Source of the DNA: a bacterium
Lineage (GTDB): Bacteria > Patescibacteriota > Microgenomatia > UBA1400 > PJMF01
Direction of reading: 5' to 3'
Length of the DNA: 8,798 nt
Assembly: GCA_017431585.1 (NCBI GenBank)
Contig: JAFRKU010000086.1
Span: 1 to 8,798, forward strand
The notes below the pieces were generated by a model that saw only the letters and a program-made list of their open reading frames with translations, did not search any database and had not been told where the DNA came from. Below are positions 1-5,904 of this stretch, piece by piece (position 1 is the first letter of the stretch; each line of letters starts with the position of its first letter). The position numbers and the translations under genes were made by a program.

Positions 1-5
1 AAAAA

Positions 6-80
6 TGGTGCTTTCGGCGGGAATCGAACCCGCATTTTAAGTTCCGGAAACTCACGTGCTATCCGTTGCACTACGAAAGC
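6..80 (-). tRNA. tRNA-Arg (anticodon CCG)
   Basis: Read on the minus strand, it folds as a complete cloverleaf: acceptor GCTTTCG/CGAAAGC, D arm GTGC..GCAC, anticodon stem TGAGT/ACTTA with loop TTCCGGA, and T arm GCGGG-TTCGATT-CCCGC. The anticodon CCG is at 45-47 and decodes CGG (Arg). The discriminator is A (position 9), followed by an encoded CCA end (6-8), which the three other tRNAs here lack. It lies 11 nt downstream of the ndk stop codon on the same strand. I see no convincing promoter of its own in the gap, so it may be reached by readthrough from ndk or from a promoter inside ndk. Confidence 0.97.
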
Positions 81-83
81 ATA

Positions 84-107
84 AACGCTGATTAATCAGC
101 GTTTTTT
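84..107 (-). terminator. Hairpin terminator at the ndk 3' end (possibly bidirectional)
   Basis: AACGCTGATTAATCAGCGTT (84-103) is a perfect 20-bp palindrome. It continues into a T run on the + strand (102-107), so it has an A run on one side and a short TTTAT on the minus-strand side. The ndk stop codon (92-94) lies inside the palindrome, and the tRNA-Arg 5' end is only 4 nt beyond it. The T run is better for + strand transcription, where no gene precedes it. On the minus strand it would be a weaker terminator, or a structural separator between ndk and the tRNA. Confidence 0.6.
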
Positions 108-571
108 ACTTCATAATCGGCGTAGATGACGCTATCGATGACAGAGTGATACTTGAATAATTCGTTGCTGTGGAAAACGATGGCGATTTCGCGTTTGGCA
201 TCAGCGGCGGTGGCGGAGGCGTGAATGAGATTGTATTGCTGGCTCATGCCGTAATCACCGCGGATGGAGCCGCCTTCGGCTTCACGACCCAGGGTGGTGC
301 CGACGAGTTTGCGGACCACGGGGACAGCGTCAATGCCTTCCCAAACCATGGCGACAATGGGCAATTGCTCCATGAATTCTTTCAAATCTTGGAAAAAACT
401 TTTATCTTTGTGCTCGACGTACCAATCTGAGAGCATTTCGTCGCTCATGCGGATCATTTTGAGCCCGACTAATTTCAAGCCTTTACGCTCGAAACGGGAG
501 ATGATTTCGCCGATGAGGCCGCGTTGCAAGCCATCGGGCTTGACGAGGACGGCAGTGCGTTGCATTTCCAT
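92..571 (-). CDS. ndk: Nucleoside diphosphate kinase
   Basis: Transfers the gamma-phosphate from ATP to other (d)NDPs through a phosphohistidine, balancing cytosolic NTP pools. The 159-aa product is slightly longer than the usual 140-150. Visible family landmarks are the N-terminal RTAVLVKPDG with Lys11, Tyr51 and EHKDKSFF, VRKLVGTT (88-93 region), SIRGDYG with Arg104, Asn114, and the catalytic His117 in NLIHASA. The residue after HAS is Ala120, where the family signature has Asp, and the stretch before IRGD (GREAEGGS) is also non-standard. The ATG at 571 is chosen because an AGGAAGGA Shine-Dalgarno (576-583) lies 4 nt upstream and a strong extended -10 is at 596-607; the longer frame to 784 runs through the divergent Nudix gene and is spurious. 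A second ATG two codons downstream is possible but worse placed. It is divergent from the Nudix gene, and tRNA-Arg lies downstream. Confidence 0.95.
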   Translation of the reverse strand: MEMQRTAVLVKPDGLQRGLIGEIISRFERKGLKLVGLKMIRMSDEMLSDWYVEHKDKSFFQDLKEFMEQLPIVAMVWEGIDAVPVVRKLVGTTLGREAEGGSIRGDYGMSQQYNLIHASATAADAKREIAIVFHSNELFKYHSVIDSVIYADYEVKNAD

Positions 572-575
572 GGTA

Positions 576-583
576 TCCTTCCT
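576..583 (-). promoter_or_regulatory. Shine-Dalgarno of ndk
   Basis: AGGAAGGA on the minus strand ends 4 nt before the ATG at 571. It is the only clear ribosome binding site seen before a start codon in this window. It fixes the ndk start and contrasts with the apparently leaderless neighbours. Confidence 0.75.
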
Positions 584-595
584 AACTTCTGGTGT

Positions 596-607
596 ATTAT
601 ACCACAA
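596..607 (-). promoter_or_regulatory. Extended -10 promoter of ndk
   Basis: The minus strand reads TTGTGGTATAAT, a perfect TATAAT (601 to 596) preceded by TGG (TGn extended -10). No good -35 is seen at 16-18 bp. The predicted start near 589 gives a leader of about 18 nt carrying the Shine-Dalgarno. The same 12-mer occurs upstream of tRNA-Lys. Confidence 0.8.
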
Positions 608-610
608 TTT

Positions 611-623
611 TTTGGGGTATAAT
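611..623 (+). promoter_or_regulatory. -10 promoter of the Nudix gene (leaderless)
   Basis: TTTGGGGTATAAT, with a perfect TATAAT at 618-623 ending 7 nt before the ATG at 631, so transcription should begin at or next to the start codon. It lacks the TG of the extended -10, and no clear -35 is seen. It is back-to-back with the ndk -10, with 16 bp between the two hexamers and both arms reading GGTATAAT outward. Confidence 0.7.
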
Positions 624-630
624 AGGGCAA

Positions 631-1110
631 ATGGAAGCAGGGATTGATTACGTGGGCGTGGGTGTGGGGATAGCGGTGACCGATGGAACGGGGCGGGTGT
701 GTCTGAATTTGCGGGGGGCGGGGGCGCGCGACGAGCACGGGCGGTGGGATTTGTGTGGGGGAGAGGTGGAATTTGGCGAGGCACCAGAGGAAACGGTGCG
801 GCGGGAAATGAAAGAAGAGTACGGTTGTGAGCCGGAAATGGCGCGTTTTTGCGGGGTGGTGAACTCGCTGCGGAGACAAAATGGACAGATTAAACATTGG
901 ATAATGCTGATGTATCTGGTAAAAGTTGATCACGAACAAGTGAGTAATGTGGAGCCTGAGAAACATGAGCGGTTGGCTTGGTTTGTGCCGGGTGACTGGC
1001 CGGAAAATATGCATTCGCAATTTGCAAACGATTGGGCGACGATTGCGCCAGAATGGGACAAATTTTATACAAGCTTGCGTAGTTCAACGGAGAGAACGGT
1101 TGTCTCCTAA
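631..1110 (+). CDS. Nudix hydrolase
   Basis: Hydrolyses a nucleoside diphosphate linked to another moiety; the substrate cannot be read from the sequence. The 159-aa product is about one Nudix domain long. The Nudix box is complete: Gly44-x5-Glu50-x7-Arg58-Glu59-Met60-x-Glu62-Glu63-x-Gly65-Cys66, preceded by the usual GRWDLCGGEVEFGE stretch. The start at 631 is preferred over an upstream in-frame ATG at 592 because TATAAT ends 7 nt before it and the upstream ATG lies in the promoter region. The last 12 codons (SLRSSTERTVVS) and the TAA stop lie inside tRNA-Arg(CCT): the stop (1108-1110) is formed by the last anticodon base plus the next two loop bases. The conserved domain ends before this tail. 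No separate tRNA promoter is evident, so the two are probably co-transcribed. Confidence 0.93.
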   Translation: MEAGIDYVGVGVGIAVTDGTGRVCLNLRGAGARDEHGRWDLCGGEVEFGEAPEETVRREMKEEYGCEPEMARFCGVVNSLRRQNGQIKHWIMLMYLVKVDHEQVSNVEPEKHERLAWFVPGDWPENMHSQFANDWATIAPEWDKFYTSLRSSTERTVVS

Positions 1111-1144
1111 GCGACAGATCCGGGTTCGATTCCCGGCGCAAGCA
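1073..1144 (+). tRNA. tRNA-Arg (anticodon CCT)
   Basis: Acceptor GCTTGCG/CGCAAGC, D stem GTTC/GAAC (1082-1085, 1094-1097), anticodon stem GTTGT/GCGAC, loop CTCCTAA (1104-1110) with anticodon CCT at 1106-1108 decoding AGG, and T arm CCGGG-TTCGATT-CCCGG. The discriminator is A1144 and the next bases are CTC, so CCA is not encoded. The 5' half overlaps the last 38 nt of the Nudix frame. A TTATAC at 1064-1069 is too close to the 5' end to serve as its promoter. Confidence 0.97.
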
Positions 1145-1154
1145 CTCGAAGAGT

Positions 1155-1198
1155 TGACATTGTACTGACATTGTACTGACAATGTACTGACATTGTAC
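1155..1198 (+). repeat. Four tandem 11-bp repeats (TGACATTGTAC)
   Basis: Units at 1155-1165, 1166-1176, 1177-1187 and 1188-1198 read TGACATTGTAC, except the third, TGACAATGTAC. The single T-to-A change in unit 3 makes it locally complementary to its neighbours: ACATTGT (1168-1174) can pair with ACAATGT (1179-1185), and the latter with ACATTGT (1190-1196), each with a 4-nt loop. The array fills most of the 63-bp gap between tRNA-Arg(CCT) and the convergent glycosyltransferase gene. The role is unknown: a protein-binding array, a weak terminator, or a slippage product. Confidence 0.9.
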
Positions 1199-1207
1199 GG
1201 ACAAAAC

Positions 1208-2776
1208 TTAATCGGAGAAAAAGCTGCTACCGGTGGCTTCTTGGTAGAAAACGCATTGGGGCGAGACCATGTGGAGCGTTTGCAATTGATCGGTGGAGTC
1301 GGAGAGTTGGTCGAGTAGAGGCGAGCGGAAGATTTCCTGGAGGGTGAAGCCGTTGTCGGTGAAGATTTGTTTTTGGCCTGTGCAGTCGCCATAATAGGCT
1401 AAAACGTAGAGTTTTTTGGCACGGTGGAGAGCGGCGGCAAACGGGGTGCCGAAATTTTGGCTGGTGTACGGGAGGCAATCGAGGGCGTCTACGCCGGGGA
1501 AATAGGACTCGCGGTTTTGATAGCAGGCGTAGGGGTAGTCGTAGACGATGACGGTTTGCGCGGGCGCGGTGTTGATGTCGTGGATAATCGCTTGCCAAAG
1601 GGCGGTGGTGCGAGCGTAAGCGAGTTCGGTGCGGCAGAAATTGTACAAATTTAGGCTACAAACGGCGAAAAAGGCGGCAGCGTAGCCGATGAGAGCGATT
1701 TGTTTGAGACGAGGTAGATTAGTGAGCGGTTGAGCAAAAACGAGGCTGAGGGCGATGATGAGGCCGCCGAAGGTGGGATACAGATAACGGGGGATGAAAG
1801 GAATATCAAACAAAACGAGAACGAAACCGAGAAAAAGAGTGGCTAAATAGGGAAAAATGGCGCAAATGGCTAGGCGGCGATGGCGAGGGGGTAGCAAATA
1901 GACGCCGCCGGCCCAAAAGATGAGCAAAAGGGCGCAATGGGACAGGGAAAAATCGAAAGCCGAGCTGCTGACGGCGGGGGCGGAGCCCAAAGGGGTGACG
2001 CTGCTGGCGAAAAAGTGCCACATGTGAGCGGGAGTGAGGGCGAAAGTGGCCTGGCCGAGAGGGTGATCGGCGACCATGGCCAGCTGGCGGGGCAAAAAGG
2101 GGAGCCAGGGGAGGTAGAAGAGGAGGACGAGGGCGCCGGCTCGGTAGAGCCGGCGCAAATCCGCGGTGGCGTGGTCGCGGCGGAGGTGCCACCAGAGGCC
2201 GGTCCAAATGATCATGACGCTGACGCCGGCGTAGTATTGGGAGTAGAAAGTGAGGAGGGTGGCCGCCGCCAACACGATGAGCGCCGCGCGGGAGCGGGCG
2301 CGATAAAAGTGGGCGGCGGCCAGCCCGGCGGTGGTGACGCCGAGTAAAACGAGGGAATACATGCGAATTTCGACGCTATAGGGCAGCAGCAGAGGCCAAG
2401 TAAGGATACCGACGGCGAAAATGAGACCGCTGGCAAGGTGACGGTGGCGCTGACAGTAAAATAAGCCGCCGATGGCCAAGAAGGCATGAGGGAGAAAAAC
2501 AAAAATTTTGGCAAGGGTGACTTTGGTGAGTAGAGGCCAGAAAACGGCGGTGGCGGCGGCGTAAATTTTGAGTAAGATATAAAAGCCAGGCGGATGGAAA
2601 TCAGTGGTGACGACAGACCACAAGTGCGACCAGCTACCGTTGATGATGAAAAAGGTGAAATCCTCGTCGCCCCAGAGTGATTGATTGAAACCGAAGTAGC
2701 CAATGATGAGCATCAGAGCACAGACAATAAGCCAGGAGCAACAGAGGGCGAGCTGATGGTGAGTGATTTTTGGCAT
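1208..2776 (-). CDS. GT-C family membrane glycosyltransferase (PMT/ArnT-like)
   Basis: Probable polytopic glycosyltransferase that would move a sugar from a polyprenyl-phosphate donor to a lipid, glycan or protein outside the membrane; the acceptor is unknown. The 522-aa product begins with a membrane segment (about 8-29), followed by SLWGDEDF with an acidic Asp37-Glu38-Asp39 cluster in the first outer loop, as in GT-C catalytic loops, then DFHPPGFY (59-66) and SVEIRMYSL (134-142), both typical of the PMT_2-type fold. Many hydrophobic segments follow to about residue 375, including PRYLYP (329-334). The C-terminal 140 residues are soluble and contain several Cys. The ATG at 2776 lies 16 nt after the end of tRNA-Pro on the same strand, with no promoter or Shine-Dalgarno between them, so a tRNA-mRNA transcript is likely. 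The family is fairly sure; the specificity is not. Confidence 0.85.
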   Translation of the reverse strand: MPKITHHQLALCCSWLIVCALMLIIGYFGFNQSLWGDEDFTFFIINGSWSHLWSVVTTDFHPPGFYILLKIYAAATAVFWPLLTKVTLAKIFVFLPHAFLAIGGLFYCQRHRHLASGLIFAVGILTWPLLLPYSVEIRMYSLVLLGVTTAGLAAAHFYRARSRAALIVLAAATLLTFYSQYYAGVSVMIIWTGLWWHLRRDHATADLRRLYRAGALVLLFYLPWLPFLPRQLAMVADHPLGQATFALTPAHMWHFFASSVTPLGSAPAVSSSAFDFSLSHCALLLIFWAGGVYLLPPRHRRLAICAIFPYLATLFLGFVLVLFDIPFIPRYLYPTFGGLIIALSLVFAQPLTNLPRLKQIALIGYAAAFFAVCSLNLYNFCRTELAYARTTALWQAIIHDINTAPAQTVIVYDYPYACYQNRESYFPGVDALDCLPYTSQNFGTPFAAALHRAKKLYVLAYYGDCTGQKQIFTDNGFTLQEIFRSPLLDQLSDSTDQLQTLHMVSPQCVFYQEATGSSFFSD

Positions 2777-2792
2777 GGCAACGGTAGTGACG

Positions 2793-2865
2793 TCGGAGTG
2801 ACAGGACTCGAACCTGCGACCTCACGCTCCCAAAGCGCGCGCGCTACCAACTGCGCTGCACTCCG
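2793..2865 (-). tRNA. tRNA-Pro (anticodon TGG)
   Basis: Acceptor CGGAGTG/CACTCCG, D arm GCGC..GCGC, anticodon stem CGCGC/GCGTG with loop TTTGGGA (anticodon TGG at 2830-2832), and T arm GCAGG/CCTGT. The C1:G72 acceptor pair and A discriminator suit tRNA-Pro. CCA is not encoded (ACG follows). It has its own promoter and is followed after 16 nt by the glycosyltransferase start. Confidence 0.97.
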
Positions 2866-2882
2866 TGTAGTTAGTGAGAGTG

Positions 2883-2911
2883 ATTATATCACAAGAATGG
2901 GAATAAGGCAA
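2883..2911 (-). promoter_or_regulatory. Promoter of tRNA-Pro (and probably the GT-C gene)
   Basis: The minus strand has TTGTGATATAAT (2894 to 2883), an extended -10 with perfect TATAAT, and TTGCCT (2911 to 2906) as a -35 at 17-bp spacing. The expected start is about 11 nt before the tRNA 5' end. It is the nearest promoter upstream of the glycosyltransferase gene. Confidence 0.8.
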
Positions 2912-2942
2912 GGCGCAACTCGATGGGAAAAAGGGTGACGGG

Positions 2943-3016
2943 TGGGTCCGCTGGGGCTCGAACCCAGGACGCACAGCTTAAAAGGCTGTCGCTCTAACCA
3001 ACTGAGCTACGGACCC
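2943..3016 (-). tRNA. tRNA-Lys (anticodon TTT)
   Basis: Acceptor GGGTCCG/CGGACCC, D arm GCTC..GAGC, anticodon stem ACAGC/GCTGT with loop CTTTTAA (anticodon TTT at 2980-2982), and T arm CTGGG/CCCAG. The discriminator is A2943, followed by CCC rather than CCA, so the 3' end must be completed by the CCA-adding enzyme. It has its own promoter, and about 50 bp without a recognisable feature separate it from the tRNA-Pro promoter. Confidence 0.97.
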
Positions 3017-3036
3017 ATTTGTTAAACAAGGACCTT

Positions 3037-3064
3037 ATTATACCACAATAAATTCAGAATTCAA
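3037..3064 (-). promoter_or_regulatory. Promoter of tRNA-Lys
   Basis: The minus strand has TTGTGGTATAAT (3048 to 3037), identical over 12 bases to the ndk promoter, with TTGAAT (3064 to 3059) as a possible -35 at 16-bp spacing. The start should fall near 3030, giving a leader of roughly 14 nt before the tRNA. Confidence 0.8.
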
Positions 3065-3080
3065 GGGGTAATTTGAACGA

Positions 3081-4445
3081 TTATTTATTGAGTTCAATGG
3101 CGTAGATATTTTTGGGTCCATCGGGATTAAAGCTGGTTAAAATGAGGACAGAATTGTTGTCTGGGGACGGCAGGAGGAAGCCTTCGGCAAAGGGGCCGGA
3201 GTAGATGGTGATGAGATTGGTGCCGTCGAAGCTGATGAGCTCGATTTGGTTATCGTGGGTACGGATGAGATGGGTGGAGTCCGGTAGCCAGGTCCACTCG
3301 CGGGTCAGCGGCGAGCCGTAGTAGTTGGTGAAATTGGTTAAAGTTTGATCAAGATCGGTGGTTTGGAGCGAAGAATGGATGACGGATTTATTGGCAGTGA
3401 AGGGAACGTTGGTGGCGGGGACGGGGGTGGTGAGCAACATTTTGGCGCTGGAGGTGGCGACGGCTTCGCCTAGAGGATAATTGCGATCTTCGTAGGAATC
3501 GTAGATGTATAATTGACCGGCGGTGAGGCGGCGTTGCTCGGGCTGGGAATTGGTGGCGGGCAAATAAGGGATGAGACCGTCGGGAATGCTGGCTTCGCCG
3601 GTGGCGGTGTATAAAAGGCGCGTTTTGTCTGGAGAAAGATACATGTTTTTGGAATGCTCGCGAATGGTGTCGAGGGCGGCGAGAGGGATTTTTTCGGCAA
3701 ATTGCTGCTCGCGCAGAGCCAGATCTTCTTCCCAAGAGGTGAGCGTGGTGGTCAGTTGTAAACTGACGTCGGGCGTGGATTGTAAATTGACAAAACGGCT
3801 GCTATTGAGCAAAAAAGTTTTGGAGGCGGTGACGACAAGAATTTCGTTGCTATCGGAGGACCAAACTATGGTGGCGGCGCTTAAATTGTAATCGGGGTCG
3901 TCATCGCAGATTTGCTGGGGAGAGCGGGCGAGATTGGTGACATCGAGTACATAAAGACCGTTTTTGGATTTAGCGCTGGCGGCGTTGGTATAAAAAACAA
4001 TTTTACTGCCGTCTGGAGAAGCGAGGGGATTTTGAACGCCGGTATAGGTGACGCTGGTGATACTAGGCGAGGAAGGGAAGAGGGTGGCGTTGGTTTGGGC
4101 GACGAGGCCGCGCTGGATGTTGATATTTTTGTGCCAGGTGCTGTAGCCGTCTTTGCTGATGGTGACAGCGTAGGAGCCGGGGCTGAGATAAATGGTGTTG
4201 TCGGTGACGGAGGTGAGTTTGCCGTCGATGTAGACTTCAGCGCCTTTGGGAGTGGAGGTGGCGTGGAGTAAGCCGGTTTCGCGGGCGAGCATGTCTTCGC
4301 TTTCGTCCACGCGGAAGTCGCCTTGAGCCCAACGAACGGCTAAATAGGTGCCGCCAATGATCATGATAGCCGAAAAACACGTATACAACAAGCCTGCCCA
4401 GTTACGAATTGGAGCGCGGCGAGAAGTGGTATTTTTTTTGGTCAT
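3081..4445 (-). CDS. Membrane-anchored PEGA-domain / beta-propeller protein
   Basis: Surface or periplasm-side protein of unknown function. The 454-aa product has a basic N-terminus, one membrane segment (about 15-38, signal-anchor), a PEGA domain (about 58-123, with STPKGAEVYIDGK, YLSPGSYAVTISKDGYSTWH and INIQRG), then a region to the C-terminus with repeated beta-propeller-like blades such as NPLASPDGSKIVFYT, IVWSSDSNEILVV, MYLSPDKTRLLYT, WTWLPDSTHLIRT and LLPSPDNNSVLIL. This WD40-like/TolB-like pattern, with SPD turns before each strand, is common in CPR envelope proteins. The start at 4445 is supported by TATAAT ending 6 nt upstream; the mRNA would be leaderless. It follows murD on the same strand with a 19-nt gap but appears to have its own promoter. 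A role in binding cell-wall or surface polymers is inference only. Confidence 0.88.
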   Translation of the reverse strand: MTKKNTTSRRAPIRNWAGLLYTCFSAIMIIGGTYLAVRWAQGDFRVDESEDMLARETGLLHATSTPKGAEVYIDGKLTSVTDNTIYLSPGSYAVTISKDGYSTWHKNINIQRGLVAQTNATLFPSSPSITSVTYTGVQNPLASPDGSKIVFYTNAASAKSKNGLYVLDVTNLARSPQQICDDDPDYNLSAATIVWSSDSNEILVVTASKTFLLNSSRFVNLQSTPDVSLQLTTTLTSWEEDLALREQQFAEKIPLAALDTIREHSKNMYLSPDKTRLLYTATGEASIPDGLIPYLPATNSQPEQRRLTAGQLYIYDSYEDRNYPLGEAVATSSAKMLLTTPVPATNVPFTANKSVIHSSLQTTDLDQTLTNFTNYYGSPLTREWTWLPDSTHLIRTHDNQIELISFDGTNLITIYSGPFAEGFLLPSPDNNSVLILTSFNPDGPKNIYAIELNK

Positions 4446-4451
4446 AGGACT

Positions 4452-4463
4452 ATTATAACAAAT
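4452..4463 (-). promoter_or_regulatory. Extended -10 promoter of the PEGA gene (leaderless)
   Basis: The minus strand reads ATTTGTTATAAT, with perfect TATAAT (4457 to 4452) and TGT before it (TGn). Only 6 nt (AGTCCT) separate it from the ATG at 4445. It sits in the 19-nt gap after the murD stop, so the PEGA gene can be expressed apart from murL-murD. Confidence 0.7.
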
Positions 4464-4464
4464 T

Positions 4465-5897
4465 TTAAATTAATTGGCGGACAAGTTGGCAGAATTGGTC
4501 GCCACGATCGGCATAATCTTTAAACAGGCCGAAGCTGGCGGCACCAGGGGAGAGCAAAACGACGTCGCCGGGGCGCGTCTGGCGGTGAGCGATAGTGACC
4601 GCATCGGCCAGATTGTCTACTTCGAAAAAATCTGGAACCAGCAACTTTTTTTTGATGGCTAAGTCGGTAATTTCGCGTTTGAGACGGCTGCCGGTGGTGG
4701 GAAATAAAATGACGGATTTCACTTGGTTTTTGAGAATAAGTTTGGCGACGGCGGAATAATCTTGGTGGCGTTCGTGGCCGCCGGCGAGCAAATGGACGGG
4801 GTGATCGGCAAAAACTTGCAAAGCGGCGGTGGTAGCTTGGGGAGTGGTACTAAGTGAGTCGTTGTAGTAATCGCTGCCATTAACTGTAGCGACGTATTCC
4901 AAACGGTGACGTAAAGGCGTAAAACTGTAAATAGCGGTGGCAATCTGTTCGAAACTGAGACCAAAAAGATGACCGACGATGATGGAAGGCATGAGATTAT
5001 AATAATTGTGCCGGCCTAAAAGTTTGATGAGGCGTAAATTGAGTACTGATTGAGGCAAACTGGTGGGTGAGGAGCGGTAAAAAACGGCGTGTCCTTGGAT
5101 AAAACATTGATGCTCCGGTGTTTTTTTGAGACCGTAGGTGAGCTTGGTGGCGGGGGTGAGGTGGGCAAAATCGCGACAGGTGGGAAATTCGTCGCAGTAG
5201 ACATAATAGTCGCGGCGTTTTTGAAAACGGACGATGGGACTTTTGGCGGCAACGTATGATTCGCGAGTGGCGTAATAATCAAGGTGCTCGCTGGTGATGT
5301 TTTGAACGACGGCGACATGGGGGCTGACGGTGAGGTCTTGTAATTGGTGAGCGGAGAGCTCCAAAACGGTGACAGTCTGGCTAGTTGTCTGGTTAACGTA
5401 AGACAAAGGGGCGGTGCCGATGTTACCGAGCAAGAGAGTGGGAACGTGGTTGGCGCGAAAGACGTGAGATAGCAGGGAACTGGTGGTACTTTTGCCTTGG
5501 TGCCGGTGACGCCGATAATTTTGCCGCGAGCGAGGCGGAAAAACCATTCCATATTGGAGGTAAATTTAGTGCCGTGGTCGCGAGCGGCGGCGATGAGAGG
5601 CTGCTGGCTGGGAATGCCAGGCGTTTTGAAAACGAGATCAAATTGCGACAAGGAATTTAAATAGTGAGAGCCGCAGATACGATTGAGAGCGTGTTCGCGG
5701 GCGAAAATTTCGCGCCAAGGATCGGTAGTGGGCAAGTCGGCATTGGCATCGGCGATGGTGAGCAGTTTTTCGGGGAAACAGTCGCGTAAAAATTTATAAG
5801 TGGACAAGCCTTCGCGGCCGGCGCCTAAAATTAAAATTTTGCGCGGGCGCAAAGTGGCGATTTTTTTCTGTTGACTCTGAGTATAATCGGTGAGCAT
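4465..5897 (-). CDS. murD: UDP-MurNAc-L-Ala:glutamate ligase (MurD, MurD2-type by context), frameshifted
   Basis: Cytosolic ATP-dependent Mur ligase that adds glutamate to UDP-MurNAc-L-Ala. Next to murL, the expected substrate is L-Glu (MurD2 type). The frame is broken at about 5495-5496: frame one carries the N-terminal Rossmann domain (ILILGAGREGLSTY, 21-34; DLVFKTPGIP, 87-96) to GVTGTK; frame two continues GKSTTSS and the rest. One inserted base (a third C in the + strand CC) restores GVTGTKGKSTT and a 477-aa protein of normal length. With that correction the ligase landmarks are ELSAHQL (180-186), NITSEHLD, the expected carbamylated Lys219, HRLE (331-334), NDSLSTTP (346-353), GGHERHQD (373-380) and SPGAASFG with FKDYADRG (450-466). 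The start at 5897 is 7 nt after the murL stop, with no Shine-Dalgarno, so it is probably coupled. Read literally the P-loop is destroyed; a homopolymer sequencing error is more likely, since both halves are intact. Confidence 0.85.
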
Positions 5898-5904
5898 AGA
5901 ATTT

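Noticed and set aside
572..784. Long N-terminal extension of ndk to 784
   Set aside because: The extension is Pro/Arg-rich, lies opposite the Nudix gene, and has no homology to Ndk; the Shine-Dalgarno and promoter place the start at 571.
1155..1198. CRISPR array or plasmid-type origin iterons
   Set aside because: Units are contiguous with no spacers, too short for CRISPR, and no cas or rep gene is nearby.
1937..2347. 136-aa + strand ORF inside the GT-C gene (and similar ones at 3912-4271 and 6637-6990)
   Set aside because: Gly/Glu/Ala-rich low-complexity products opposite clear membrane or enzyme genes; explained by G-rich strand skew lowering stop frequency.
3049..3080. Terminator after the PEGA gene (TTCAA...TTGAA)
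   Set aside because: Only a 5-bp AT-rich stem with no T run; the gap is better explained by the tRNA-Lys promoter.
5485..5505. Programmed -1 frameshifting in murD
   Set aside because: A -1 slip would give the right frame, but there is no X-XXY-YYZ heptamer or obvious stimulatory structure, and a lost base in a C run is simpler. Kept only as a remote option in the frameshift finding.
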